64,000 nt of DNA from contig NZ_JSWG01000006.1 in NCBI RefSeq assembly GCF_000797465.1, positions 310,001 to 374,000 of the forward strand. The letters run 5' to 3'. The stretch comes from Psychroserpens jangbogonensis. Lineage in GTDB: Bacteria; Bacteroidota; Bacteroidia; Flavobacteriales; Flavobacteriaceae. Positions 33,057 through 44,005 of the stretch are shown here, in pieces. A program made the translations under genes and the position numbers. The stretch's first letter is position 1. Each line of letters starts with the position of its first letter. The notes under the pieces were generated by a model. The model worked only from the letters and a program-made list of their open reading frames with translations. It was not told the DNA's origin and did no database searches.

Positions 33057-35678
33057 ATGAAAACACATCTTTTGGTTTTAGTATTATGTATCTGTTCTAT
33101 ACAGATGTTCTATTCTCAAGAAGATGATGGAGTGGTCTCGCTTAGCCTACCAGTAAGAAATTCATTAACCTTTAATCGCTTTGTAATCAACCCTACATTC
33201 AGTTTTGTTAGAGAGCAACATAAATACATCAGTATTTTTAATAAAAGAGAATGGGTACAATTTGATAATGCACCTCTCACCTACTTAGCGAGTTATTCAG
33301 GACGTTTTGGTGAAAATATTGGAGCAGGATTCGGACTGTTTCAACAAGATTATGGTGTTTTAACAACTTTTGGTGGTACTGTAAACTTTGCATATAATGT
33401 AAGAATGGCTAGAGATAGCAACCTTACTTTCGGACTTAACATTGGAGCCTACAAAAGCGGACTCAATACTGGTAATGTTATTACAAATGTTGATGATCCT
33501 TCTTTACAGAATATTCCAGATAATTTATTACTAACTATTAATCCTGGAATTAATTACGGTTTGGCATTTATAGACTTTGGTCTTTCAATAAACAACTTGG
33601 CAGTTTACAATTTTGAATCGTCAGAATTACTACAAGATAATCCTGAACAAGGGATTCAGGCACATATAATGTATACTGGATATATGAATAGCAGAGGTTT
33701 CTTTGATGAAGCTAAATTTTCTGGTCTTTTAAGATCTGAATTCAAAACGGATGAAACTATTATTTCTGCTATGGCAATGCTTACTGTACCTAAAGGAATT
33801 TGGGCGCAAGTAGGTTATAATTCTGTATTCGGAATTTCTGGTGGTGCTGGAATAAACATAACACCACAGATTGCAATAGAATACAATTTTGAAAAAGCAA
33901 TTGGTGATTTAACCGACTTTGGTCCTTCACACGACATTACCCTTGCCTATAGGTTTAAAAATAAAGACTACTACGATTATAGTAGTGGTGATGAAGTAAC
34001 TGGATTAATTTCAGGAAACAAGAAAAAACCAACTGTATCAAAAATATCTAAAGAAAAAGCTGAAGAAAATCGCAAATTAGCTGCAGAAAGAAAAGCTGAG
34101 CAACTGGTTCAACAAGAAGCTGAAGCACAAGTGAAACTATTAGCAGAACAAAAAGCTAAACAAGACGCTGAAGCACAGACAATACTATTAGCTCAACAGA
34201 AAGCTAAACAAGATGCTGACGCACAAGCATTACTATTAGCTGAACAGAAAGCACAACAAGATGCAGATGCTCAAGCTAAATTATTAGCTGAACAACAAGC
34301 TCAACAAGATGCAGATGCTCAAGCTAAATTATTAGCAGAACAGAAAGCTCAACAAGATGCAGATGCTCAAACTAAATTATTAGCTGAACAGAAAGCACAA
34401 CGAGAGGCTGATGCTCAAGCCAAATTATTGGCAGAACAGAAAGCACAACAAGAAGCTGAGGCCCAAGCTAAATTATTAGCAGAACAAAAAATACAACAAG
34501 AAGCAGATGCTCAAGCTAAATTATTAGCAGAACAAAAAGCGCAACTAGAAGCTGATGCTCAAGCTAAATTATTAGCAGAACAACAAGCACAACTAGAAGC
34601 TGATGCACAAGCTAAATTATTAGCAGAACAACAAGCACAACTAGAAGCTGATGCTCAAGCTAAATTATTAGCAGAACAACAAGCGCAACTAGAAGCTGAC
34701 GCTCAGGCTAAATTATTAGCAGAACAAAAAGCACAACAAGAAGCTGATACTCAAGCTAAGTTATTAGCAGAACAAGAAGCTAAAAACGAACTAATTACAG
34801 ATCCAAAGGATGAACTTGGGAAATCAATGTTATCTATAACGAAACAAACAGAAGATGCTAAAAAATCACAAACTGATTTATTAAAACAATTTGATGACAT
34901 TGTTGGAATTAAAGATAAAGACCTTAAAGATTTAAAAGAAGAGAATGATTTAAGTGAACAAGGTGTTACTGTTCAACCAAAACCATTTAAAAGTATAACT
35001 GCTGAAAACAATGCATTAAATGCTATTAAGTCAAATTTAGATAACATTATCACTACAAGAAATAAAAAGATTGATGAGTTACAAGAATTATATGAAGATA
35101 ATTTTGAAGCAGATACGCTTTATAATGATGAGGTTTACTTGCATTACAGAAAAACTTTAAAGCGATTAAAAACTGAACAAGCTGAAGCAATATCGGCAAA
35201 AACTCAATTAGAGGTTAGACTTGAGGAAATTAGAGTTGCTACTGAATTTGAGAGAAGACGAAGAATTAAACGTGCTGCATTTGATAATGAAGAAGAACGT
35301 TTTTCTCAAGATAGAACAACATTACAGAACATCAAGCAGACTACAGCATTAACGAGTTCAATCCTAAAAGAAGAAGATTTCGATTTTGGAGAAGAGCAAA
35401 GTAATAACATCCAAATTCTTAAGAATGTCAAAAATGTTGAGAATGGATATTATTTAATAATTGCAGTTCATACTGATGTAGAAAAGAGAAATGACTTTGT
35501 TACTAAAGTAGTAGCATCAGGTCGAACGAATGTAGATTTCTTCTATGACGTTAACACTAGTGAATATTACATCTATTATGATAAATTCAATAGTATAGAA
35601 GAAGCTAATGAAGCATTAAAATCAAAAGGTAACAGACCATATAATAAAAAATTGTCCCTCGTAAAAATTGAGAATTAA
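33057..35678 (+). CDS. PorP/SprF-type outer-membrane barrel fused to 16-residue repeats and SPOR-like domain
   Basis: An 873-residue protein. A signal peptide and a PorP/SprF beta-barrel (to ~residue 310: GRFGENIGAGFGLFQQDYG, GFNSVFGISGGAGI-like strands) are followed by fourteen 16-residue Ala/Gln/Leu-rich repeats (residues 355-578), then a long charged helical region (~580-790). The last ~75 residues (GYYLIIAVHTDVEKRNDFV ... YYIYYDKFNS) resemble a SPOR peptidoglycan-binding domain. PorP/SprF proteins are needed to display T9SS type B adhesins. The added tail would sit in the periplasm and could tie the outer-membrane complex to peptidoglycan, as in OmpA-like anchoring. The SPOR call is by pattern only. 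The start overlaps the upstream stop region (1-nt gap). Confidence 0.82.
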   Translation: MKTHLLVLVLCICSIQMFYSQEDDGVVSLSLPVRNSLTFNRFVINPTFSFVREQHKYISIFNKREWVQFDNAPLTYLASYSGRFGENIGAGFGLFQQDYGVLTTFGGTVNFAYNVRMARDSNLTFGLNIGAYKSGLNTGNVITNVDDPSLQNIPDNLLLTINPGINYGLAFIDFGLSINNLAVYNFESSELLQDNPEQGIQAHIMYTGYMNSRGFFDEAKFSGLLRSEFKTDETIISAMAMLTVPKGIWAQVGYNSVFGISGGAGINITPQIAIEYNFEKAIGDLTDFGPSHDITLAYRFKNKDYYDYSSGDEVTGLISGNKKKPTVSKISKEKAEENRKLAAERKAEQLVQQEAEAQVKLLAEQKAKQDAEAQTILLAQQKAKQDADAQALLLAEQKAQQDADAQAKLLAEQQAQQDADAQAKLLAEQKAQQDADAQTKLLAEQKAQREADAQAKLLAEQKAQQEAEAQAKLLAEQKIQQEADAQAKLLAEQKAQLEADAQAKLLAEQQAQLEADAQAKLLAEQQAQLEADAQAKLLAEQQAQLEADAQAKLLAEQKAQQEADTQAKLLAEQEAKNELITDPKDELGKSMLSITKQTEDAKKSQTDLLKQFDDIVGIKDKDLKDLKEENDLSEQGVTVQPKPFKSITAENNALNAIKSNLDNIITTRNKKIDELQELYEDNFEADTLYNDEVYLHYRKTLKRLKTEQAEAISAKTQLEVRLEEIRVATEFERRRRIKRAAFDNEEERFSQDRTTLQNIKQTTALTSSILKEEDFDFGEEQSNNIQILKNVKNVENGYYLIIAVHTDVEKRNDFVTKVVASGRTNVDFFYDVNTSEYYIYYDKFNSIEEANEALKSKGNRPYNKKLSLVKIEN
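34119..34790 (+). repeat. In-frame 48-bp minisatellite, 14 units
   Basis: Fourteen tandem 48-bp units encode 16 residues each, consensus ADAQAKLLAEQKAQQE. Units 10-12 are almost identical, so unequal recombination or slippage could change copy number without shifting the frame. A more degenerate unit precedes the array. Sixteen residues is not a heptad or hendecad multiple, so the helix may be a single alpha-helix or a loosely wound coil. Confidence 0.92.
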
Positions 35679-35702
35679 AAGAATTATTAAGGCCTAATTC
35701 CT

Positions 35703-35727
35703 TTTTCAACATTGCCCTCGTTGAAAA
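35703..35727 (+). other. Intercistronic hairpin
   Basis: TTTTCAAC and GTTGAAAA form an 8-bp stem with a 9-nt loop in the 73-nt gap before the giant adhesin gene. No T-run follows, so it looks like an mRNA-processing or stability element rather than a terminator. Confidence 0.4.
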
Positions 35728-35751
35728 CGGAGTTAAAAAAAATTAAGTATC

Positions 35752-38700
35752 ATGAAAAGACCTACATTTTCTAGAATCGCCATAATCGTTATGCTATTAT
35801 GTTTTGGCCTTCAATTGCATTCACAAAATTATGAACCATTCACTCCTAGGTTTAATCAGGATTTGAAAGGTGACATTGTTCTTATTGGAAACAATATTCT
35901 TGGACCAGACAATAATGCGTTTAATGATAATTCAGTATACAATCATAATGTAGATATGAGGTATATTGATATTGATGCAGATGGTTCTACATTTAGTTCT
36001 TCAAGTGCTGATTTAGATATACCTAATCCGAATTGTTACAGAATAATATATGCTGGTCTTTATTGGGGCGCTGTTAATCCAGGAACAGAATCTATTACTG
36101 ATGTAAAATTTAAAGGACCAATTGGTGGTTATAATGATATTCAAGGAACTATTATCTATGATGCCAACGGATCTACTGTTGATGGTGGAGATAGTTTTTC
36201 ATATGCTTGTTTCGCAGATGTTACAGATATTGTAACAAGTTTTGGTCCAGGTATCGATTTAGGAACATACACTGTAGCAAATGTATCATCTGATGAAGGT
36301 GAAACTTCAACTTTTACGCCATATAATGGCACAGGACAATCCGCTGGATGGTCGCTTTTTGTTGTTTATGAAGATCCTACGTTACCAGGAAAATCTATTA
36401 CAAGTTTTGATGGTTTTAGTGCAATTAGTGTTGCTGGAGGTAATCCAAATTTAGACATTCCAGTTGATGGCTTTAGAACTGTTCCTGCACCTGCTCCAGT
36501 TAGAGCAAATTTTGCATTTGCAACCTTAGAAGGAGATAGTCCTATTTTAGGTGATCGATTAAGACTTAATGGTGTTAGTTTATCTACTGCAGATCGACCA
36601 GCTTCAAACTTTTTTAATAGTTCGGTTACTCAGTTGAGTGCACTTCCAGTTAATAATAGAGTTCCTAATAGTACAAATACCTTAGGATTTGACACAGGAG
36701 TTATCGCTATTCCGAATCCTGGGAATTCTGTAATTGCCAATGATGCTACTTCTGGTACTATACGATTAGAAACTAGTGGTGATACTTATTTTCCATATTT
36801 CTTTGCTTTCGCTGTAGAAATTATAGAACCTAATATAGTTCTTACCAAAATTGTTGAAGATGATGCTGGAAACGACATTGGCGGAGATACAGTTGGTCTT
36901 GGTTCTTCATTAAATTATGTAATTGGTTTTCAAAATACAGGAAACGATAATGCTACTAATTTTCAAATTAGAGACATACTTCCTATAAATATTATTTTCA
37001 ATTATCCAAGTGATTTGATCTTACCACCAGGTGTTACTGTTGTTAGTTATAATCCAACAACAAGAGAAATTATTTTTGCCATAGAAGATTTTTTAGTTGA
37101 AGAGAATGATCCTGTTTATGAAATCCGTATTGAAGCACAAGTAGTAGATGCTTGTAATCAATTAGCAGATGCATGTTCTAATATTATTAGTAACCAAGCT
37201 TTTGCTTCATACAATGGTTTTTTCAATCCTAATTTTGCTATTACAGATGACCCGAGTTTAAGTAGTAATACTGGCTGTTTATTATCGCCTCAGGCCACAA
37301 ATTTTTTAGCAGATCTTGATTGCGTGTTTTCTGAAGACATTGTTCTGTGTGGTGATAGTGTAGATTTAACAGCTGCCAATGATTATGACACCTATTCTTG
37401 GTCTACTAGTCCTACTGGTACTCCAGTTATTGGAACAACTCAAACTATTACAGTTACAAGTACAGGTACGTATTATTCGTTTAATACTGCTATTGCTCCA
37501 TGTCAATCAATTGAACAAGAATATGTTGTACAACTTTTTGGTGGAACAATTGAAAACCCTGTAATTCCTTATGCAGATGAAGTAGTAACCTGTCCTAATG
37601 ATGGAAAATTATTACCAAATATCTTTTTATGTGGTGCCAATGATTCAAGGTTTATTCAAACAAATATCTCTGGAGCATCATCAATTATTTGGGAACAATT
37701 AGACGAGTCTAGTTGTGCTGCAGTTTCTAATCCAGATTGTGCAAATGAAGATGATTCTTGTACTTGGGATGAGGTTGGAACTGGTCCAGACTTTTTAGCT
37801 AATGCTTCAGGTCAATTCAGATTAACTATCAATTATGAAGGAGGTTGTTTTGTACAATTCTATTTTAATGTATATCAGAATTTATTAGAACCGACAGTAA
37901 TAGCTACAGATATTATATGTACAACACCTGGAAGTATAACAGTTAATGACGTTCCTTCAGGTTACGAATACAGCTTAGATAATATAAATTTCCAAGCAAG
38001 TAATGTGTTTTCAGTTAACACAGCAGGGAATTATACAGTTTATATTAGACAAATTGGAGTTCCTACTAATCCATGCGTATTTACTGTTCCAGATGTCTTA
38101 ATTAGAGAACGCGATTTTACAGTTTCAACAACCATAATTCAACCACTATGTAATGGTGATTTAGGAAGTATTCAACTAGCTGCTAATGATGTGGATCCTC
38201 AGTATTCTTATGAATTATATCAAGGAGCTACCTTAGTAAATAGTGTTGGACCAATCTTGGAGAACACTTACATATTCGAAAATTTAAATCCAGGAACGTA
38301 TACTGCTACAGTAGAAACTGAAAACGGATGTACTTATTCTGAAAATATTACTATTATAGAACCACCTTTATTAACAGTAACTGCTGCTATCACAATTCCA
38401 TTAACATGTTCAGATGGTGAGATTACAGTTTATCCTGTAGGTGGAACACCTCCATATTTTTATTTTATTAATGGTTCTACAGACTTTCAAACAGTTCCAG
38501 AAATTGTAGTAACGACACCTGGAGTTTATGATATTACTGTTGTGGATTCTAATAACTGTAGTGCAAGCACATCAGTTACTGTTGATGCAATTCCTGAACC
38601 TGTTTTCAATATAACAAGTACGGATATTACTTGTGCATCTGCTGGTGATTCTGGAACAATTACAATAAATGTTACTGCTTCAAATGGATTTAATATCGAG

Positions 38701-41700
38701 TATAGTATTGATGGTGGATTGAACTTTTACAATTTTAATACATTTACTGGACTTGCCGCAGGTGATTATGATGTTGTAGTACAATATTCAACTGGTTCAA
38801 CGGTTTGTGAAACTATTCCACTAACGGTTACAATTTTGGCAAGTGATGCCATTGACGGAACAGCAGAGCTTACTGCAGATTACACTTGTAATTCAAATGG
38901 AACAATTACAGTAACAGGCGTTACTGGTGGTGATGTTCCTTATACATATAGTATTGATGGTGTTAACTTTCAAACGAGTAACATCTTTACAAATTTAACA
39001 GATGGTACTTATACGATTACAATAAAAGACGCAAATGATTGTACGTCTATTACAAATGAAATTACAATCAATCCATTAAATCCTCCTACGGATTTAGCGT
39101 TTGACAATTTACCAATTACTTGTCCGACAAATACAACTACGGTTACTATTACAGGAACAACAGGAGGTACAGGTGTTTTAGAATATCAAATTATTGCACC
39201 AACTGCTAGTGCAACTCCATATCAAACCTCAAATATATTTACAGGATTAGAGCCTGGTACTTACACATTTCAAGTAAGAGATGAAAACGACTGTATTTAC
39301 AGTGAATCTTACACAATTGATCCAATACCAACTCCTACAGTAAATGTAATCCTAACAGAAGATTTAGATTGTACGACATCACCTGATGCAATAATTTCAG
39401 GAACGATTTCTGGACCATCACCTTATACGTATGCTGTATCAATTAATGGTAGTGCATATTCTCCATTAGGTGCAACAGGTGCAACATTTAATTATGCGAC
39501 AGCAACTGCTGGAACATATCAATTTGAAATAACAGATGCAAACGGTTGCACTGCAGAATCAACAGTTATTATTGTAAATCCAATTTCATTACCTGACTTA
39601 AGTCTTGTGGTACAAACCCAAGACATCTTATGTAATGGAGATACAAATGGCGCTATAGAAATAACTATAGATACTTCAGTTGGAACACCTCCTTTTTTAA
39701 TCAATATTAATAATGATACTACAGGAACAAACTATGGAACACAAACTTCTGGTTTACCTGCTGGTAGTTATACGATTACTTTAACAGATGCTAAATCTTG
39801 TACTGCAACCGAAACTATTACCATAAACGAACCTGATGCTATTGTCTTAGATTTCACAACTGTAGATATCACGTGTAGTGCAGGTGGAATATCTCAAGGT
39901 TCTGTAATTATAAACTCAGTAACTGGTGGAACACCTCCTTATAATTATTTTGTTACTGGAACAAATGGATATTCTAATTCTGAACTTAATAATGCAGGAT
40001 CAACTTCTGTAAGTTTTGATGTAGTTGATTTTGGTTTATATCAAATTAATGTAGTTGATGCCAATGGTTGTTCAATGTTAGCTCAAGATGTATTAGTTGC
40101 CTCTCCTCCTACAGATTTAGATATCTCAATAAATTCAACAGTAGATTGTCTTGCTGGTGGTGAAGCAGTTGTAAGTGTAGGTTCTACATTAAGTAGTTCT
40201 GGACCTTTCTTCTTTAGTATTTACCAAGGGCCAATTTCAGTTTACCCAAATCCTGTAGGATCATGGATACCTGAAGATTCTCCTGGTAGTGAATCTGCTA
40301 CTTTTACAGGCTTAACTCCTGGTGTTACTTATACTTTTATAGTTCATGATGCGTCAACAAATTGTAGCTATTATGAACCTGCTACTGCACCTATACCAAC
40401 TAATTCAACATTAACTCTAAATGCTATTAGTTCAAACAATATTACATGTACAGGTAGTGCTGATGGTAATGTATCGTTTACAATTAATAGTGTATACGGA
40501 ACTCCTGTTAATGTAGATTACGAAATATTTGATTCATTAACACTTAATACAACAGGTGTCACTGGATCAGGAATTGTTCCTGCTGGCGGATCGCTTGCAG
40601 TAAATGATTTAGGTCCTTTACCTTTTGGCAACTATTTTGTTTCTATTTCAGAAACATCAGGACCAAATTCAGGGTGTGGAGTTGTAACGGTTCCATTCAA
40701 CATTACTGAATCTGCTATTTTATTAGACTTACAAGTTTCAATAGATCAAAATGCAAATTGTAATGCAAGTTCTGGAGTAATTAGTGCTATTGGTCAAAAT
40801 GGTACAGCTCCATATCTATATCAAGTTACTACTACACCTACTACTCCACTCGCTACTGATTCCAATTGGGCATCAGCAAGTGTATTCAATTTAGATTCAG
40901 GAAGTTATTATGTGCATTTAATAGATGCTTATGGTTGTATTCAAACCAGTCCTGTTGTTGTTTTATTAATGGATCCAACTCCAGTAATTTCAGCAAGTGT
41001 TACTAATTTATGTACTGTAACTGAAGGATATTTTGAAATAGATGTCGCTTTAGCCACTCCTGGTATTGGCCCATATAGTTTTAGTATAAATGGTGGAGCT
41101 TACCAAACGCAAACTGCTCCATTCACAATTTCAAATTTATTTTCGGGCACACATACTATTGAAATACAGGATGTGAATGGATGTGGGAATTTAGTATCAA
41201 TTGATATTCCTGCTCCTATTGAAATTTCAGCAGATATAACATCATTATCAACATGTAATAATGACGATGGCGAAATAACTGTAATAGGCTCTAATGGTTC
41301 AGGTTCTTATTCATATAGTATAAGTCCAAATCCCGCTTCAATCACTTTAATAGGAAATGTGTATTCTGGAGTACCATCTGGAATCTACACGATAACAATA
41401 ACTGACACTATAACGTCTTGTACAGAGGAAATCACGCTTTCAATACCTGAAGCTACTCCTCCAACATTTACTATGACTCCAACTTCAATAACTTGTTTTG
41501 GTGATAATTCAGGCTCTTTTGAAATTAATGTCAATGGATATTCTGGTACTTATGATTATGAAGTGTTTGATAGTTTAGGAGCTTCTGTCACCGGAATTGT
41601 AAACGCAAATACATCAACAAACCCATTAACCGTTTCAGGTATGTCAGCAGGAATTTATTCTGTAGTAATTACCGAAACCGAAAGTCCGTTTTGTTCAGTA

Positions 41701-43974
41701 ACATCAAATGTAATAATATCATCTCCAGCCGAAGTTTTATCATTATTAGCTTCGGAAACATCTAATGTGACTTGTGATAATAGTCAAGGTACAATTACTG
41801 CAATTGCAAGTGGTGGTTGGGCAACTTATGAATATGAATTAACTGGTGATGCTACTGTTGCTTATTCATCTAATGGAGCTTTTACAGATTTATCAGCTGG
41901 TAATTACACTGTAAATGTTAGAGATGCTGAAGGTTGTATCGCTTCTGTTAATGTTGTTTTAATTGAACCAACACCAATAGATGCAACATTTACACCTAGT
42001 ACAACTTTATTATCTTGTTTTGGAGACCAAAACGCAACCATAACAATAAACAATGTTACTGGTGGACAAGGAATTGAGTTTTTATTTACGCTTAATACTA
42101 TTCTGCCAACGGCAAGTACATCTGGTCCACAAACCTCAAATATATTTAATGATTTAGCGGCTGGAACATATTCTGTAACTATAACTGACAGCTTAGAATG
42201 TACTTTAACTTCAGTTGAGATAGTTATAACTGAACCAACACCTATTCAAGCAAATTTAGTAACAGAAACAACACAAACCTGTTTAACAGAATCGACACTA
42301 ACATTAAGTGCTTCAGGAGGAACAGGTCCTTATACGTTTAGTACTGATAGTACTTTCTCTACAATTTTAGGAACATTTAATTCATCTACTACATTTACAG
42401 TGTCGGATGGAACGTACCAATATTATGTAAGAGATGTGAATGGTTGTATTGCTAATTTATCTAACGAAATTACAATTGACCAACTACCAGAATTACTAAT
42501 CAATTTAGAATCTACTAATCCTACAATCAATTGTGCAGGAGATAATACAGGTAGTATTATTGCAACAGCACAAGGAGGTTTAGGAAACTATGTGTATACA
42601 TTAGAAGATTCAACAGGTACTACAATTCCTGCAACGCAAAACAGTCCAGGCTTCTTTACTGAATTAGTTGCTGGAACATATATTGTAAATGTAGAAAGTG
42701 GTGATTGCGAAACAATATCAGCTCCAATCACAATTACAGAACCTATTGCGCCTTTAGAAGTTGAGTTTACAGTCAATAATATTACTTGTAGCGGAAATAA
42801 TGATGGTGTTTTAGTGATTAATGCTACAGGTGGAACTGGCACAATTCAATACGCCATTTCGCCTCAATTGAATCAATTTTTTGAAACTAATGTTTTCGAA
42901 AATTTAGCTGCAGGAACTTATGATGTAATTGTTCAGGATGTGCTAGGTTGCTATATAACTTTCAACTTTACCATTACAGACCCAGAACAAGTAATTCTTG
43001 GTATTGTTCCAAATTCAATGTTTGAAGAAACATGTGAAGGTGAAAACAATGGTGAGTTTAGCATTGATATTTCAGGTGGTACTTTACCATATAGTGTGAG
43101 TTTAGATGATTATAATGGCACTTATACAACAGGAAGTTTAGCACAAACAGTATTTGATTTTAATGGATTAAGCGGAGGCGATCATATCGTTTTTGTTCGT
43201 GATGCAGAAGGTTGTGAAACTGAATGGAACATTACGTTTCCAGATTCGGTTACGTTTGACCCAATCCTTGAAATTGAATTTTTATGTAAAAACAACAGCC
43301 TAAGTAATACAGTTACTGTTACTGTAGATGAAAATATAACTGACATTTCACAATTAGATTATTCGTTAGATGGAGGTCCTTTTCAAATGAGTAATGTATT
43401 TACAGATGTCGTTGCTGGAATTGGACACTTCATAGATGTTAGACATACTAATGGATGTATTAAAACTACAGAGCTGTTTGATATAGAATCTTATGAGCCT
43501 CTTTCCCTTGTATTAGTTCAAGGAGATGAACCAGGTGAAATCATTGCAAACGCAACTGGTGGAACTGGTATTTATCAATTCTTTCTTAATGGACAAGATT
43601 ACGGAGATACCAATGTTTTCATTGTAACAGATGAAGGAAATTATACTGTAAGAGTTTTAGATAGTGCTGGCTGTGAAGCCATTGCTAGTATTAATATTGA
43701 CATTTTAGGACCTTGTATTCCAAATTACTTTACTCCAAATGGAGATGGTACAACAGACACTTGGTCTCCAGGATGTATTGAAGATTTTCCAAACCTCACA
43801 TTCGATATTTTTGATAGATATGGACGTAAAGTTGCTACTTACAATGTAGGTGAATATTGGGATGGAAGATATAATGGCACAGAATTACCAACAGGTGATT
43901 ACTGGTATGTGGTTAACCCAAATAGTCCAATATTAGACAAGCAGTACGTTGGACATTTTACCCTTTACAGGTAA
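35752..43974 (+). CDS. Giant SprB-repeat adhesin, T9SS type B
   Basis: A 2740-residue exported adhesin. A signal peptide (IAIIVMLLCFGLQLHSQ) is followed by an N-terminal beta-rich domain (to ~355, containing CYRIIYAGLYWGA), a DUF11-like domain (~358-490), Cys-containing Ig-like segments (~519-715), and about 22-23 SprB-type repeats (~718-2640), each with a Cys near its start and a GG..PY.Y/F..S..G core. The last ~90 residues (CIPNYFTPNGDGTTDTWSPG ... TGDYWYVVNP ... GHFTLYR) are a T9SS type B sorting domain. SprB of Flavobacterium johnsoniae moves along the cell surface during gliding; this protein has the same repeat type and is flanked by two PorP/SprF genes. It may be a gliding or attachment adhesin. 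No carbohydrate specificity can be given. Confidence 0.92.
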   Translation: MKRPTFSRIAIIVMLLCFGLQLHSQNYEPFTPRFNQDLKGDIVLIGNNILGPDNNAFNDNSVYNHNVDMRYIDIDADGSTFSSSSADLDIPNPNCYRIIYAGLYWGAVNPGTESITDVKFKGPIGGYNDIQGTIIYDANGSTVDGGDSFSYACFADVTDIVTSFGPGIDLGTYTVANVSSDEGETSTFTPYNGTGQSAGWSLFVVYEDPTLPGKSITSFDGFSAISVAGGNPNLDIPVDGFRTVPAPAPVRANFAFATLEGDSPILGDRLRLNGVSLSTADRPASNFFNSSVTQLSALPVNNRVPNSTNTLGFDTGVIAIPNPGNSVIANDATSGTIRLETSGDTYFPYFFAFAVEIIEPNIVLTKIVEDDAGNDIGGDTVGLGSSLNYVIGFQNTGNDNATNFQIRDILPINIIFNYPSDLILPPGVTVVSYNPTTREIIFAIEDFLVEENDPVYEIRIEAQVVDACNQLADACSNIISNQAFASYNGFFNPNFAITDDPSLSSNTGCLLSPQATNFLADLDCVFSEDIVLCGDSVDLTAANDYDTYSWSTSPTGTPVIGTTQTITVTSTGTYYSFNTAIAPCQSIEQEYVVQLFGGTIENPVIPYADEVVTCPNDGKLLPNIFLCGANDSRFIQTNISGASSIIWEQLDESSCAAVSNPDCANEDDSCTWDEVGTGPDFLANASGQFRLTINYEGGCFVQFYFNVYQNLLEPTVIATDIICTTPGSITVNDVPSGYEYSLDNINFQASNVFSVNTAGNYTVYIRQIGVPTNPCVFTVPDVLIRERDFTVSTTIIQPLCNGDLGSIQLAANDVDPQYSYELYQGATLVNSVGPILENTYIFENLNPGTYTATVETENGCTYSENITIIEPPLLTVTAAITIPLTCSDGEITVYPVGGTPPYFYFINGSTDFQTVPEIVVTTPGVYDITVVDSNNCSASTSVTVDAIPEPVFNITSTDITCASAGDSGTITINVTASNGFNIEYSIDGGLNFYNFNTFTGLAAGDYDVVVQYSTGSTVCETIPLTVTILASDAIDGTAELTADYTCNSNGTITVTGVTGGDVPYTYSIDGVNFQTSNIFTNLTDGTYTITIKDANDCTSITNEITINPLNPPTDLAFDNLPITCPTNTTTVTITGTTGGTGVLEYQIIAPTASATPYQTSNIFTGLEPGTYTFQVRDENDCIYSESYTIDPIPTPTVNVILTEDLDCTTSPDAIISGTISGPSPYTYAVSINGSAYSPLGATGATFNYATATAGTYQFEITDANGCTAESTVIIVNPISLPDLSLVVQTQDILCNGDTNGAIEITIDTSVGTPPFLININNDTTGTNYGTQTSGLPAGSYTITLTDAKSCTATETITINEPDAIVLDFTTVDITCSAGGISQGSVIINSVTGGTPPYNYFVTGTNGYSNSELNNAGSTSVSFDVVDFGLYQINVVDANGCSMLAQDVLVASPPTDLDISINSTVDCLAGGEAVVSVGSTLSSSGPFFFSIYQGPISVYPNPVGSWIPEDSPGSESATFTGLTPGVTYTFIVHDASTNCSYYEPATAPIPTNSTLTLNAISSNNITCTGSADGNVSFTINSVYGTPVNVDYEIFDSLTLNTTGVTGSGIVPAGGSLAVNDLGPLPFGNYFVSISETSGPNSGCGVVTVPFNITESAILLDLQVSIDQNANCNASSGVISAIGQNGTAPYLYQVTTTPTTPLATDSNWASASVFNLDSGSYYVHLIDAYGCIQTSPVVVLLMDPTPVISASVTNLCTVTEGYFEIDVALATPGIGPYSFSINGGAYQTQTAPFTISNLFSGTHTIEIQDVNGCGNLVSIDIPAPIEISADITSLSTCNNDDGEITVIGSNGSGSYSYSISPNPASITLIGNVYSGVPSGIYTITITDTITSCTEEITLSIPEATPPTFTMTPTSITCFGDNSGSFEINVNGYSGTYDYEVFDSLGASVTGIVNANTSTNPLTVSGMSAGIYSVVITETESPFCSVTSNVIISSPAEVLSLLASETSNVTCDNSQGTITAIASGGWATYEYELTGDATVAYSSNGAFTDLSAGNYTVNVRDAEGCIASVNVVLIEPTPIDATFTPSTTLLSCFGDQNATITINNVTGGQGIEFLFTLNTILPTASTSGPQTSNIFNDLAAGTYSVTITDSLECTLTSVEIVITEPTPIQANLVTETTQTCLTESTLTLSASGGTGPYTFSTDSTFSTILGTFNSSTTFTVSDGTYQYYVRDVNGCIANLSNEITIDQLPELLINLESTNPTINCAGDNTGSIIATAQGGLGNYVYTLEDSTGTTIPATQNSPGFFTELVAGTYIVNVESGDCETISAPITITEPIAPLEVEFTVNNITCSGNNDGVLVINATGGTGTIQYAISPQLNQFFETNVFENLAAGTYDVIVQDVLGCYITFNFTITDPEQVILGIVPNSMFEETCEGENNGEFSIDISGGTLPYSVSLDDYNGTYTTGSLAQTVFDFNGLSGGDHIVFVRDAEGCETEWNITFPDSVTFDPILEIEFLCKNNSLSNTVTVTVDENITDISQLDYSLDGGPFQMSNVFTDVVAGIGHFIDVRHTNGCIKTTELFDIESYEPLSLVLVQGDEPGEIIANATGGTGIYQFFLNGQDYGDTNVFIVTDEGNYTVRVLDSAGCEAIASINIDILGPCIPNYFTPNGDGTTDTWSPGCIEDFPNLTFDIFDRYGRKVATYNVGEYWDGRYNGTELPTGDYWYVVNPNSPILDKQYVGHFTLYR

Positions 43975-44005
43975 TGGTACCTAAAGAATTATAAAAATTA
44001 TTAAA

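Noticed and set aside
34119-34790. CRISPR-like or mobile repeat
   Set aside because: The 48-bp units are in frame, encode a continuous helix and have no spacers.
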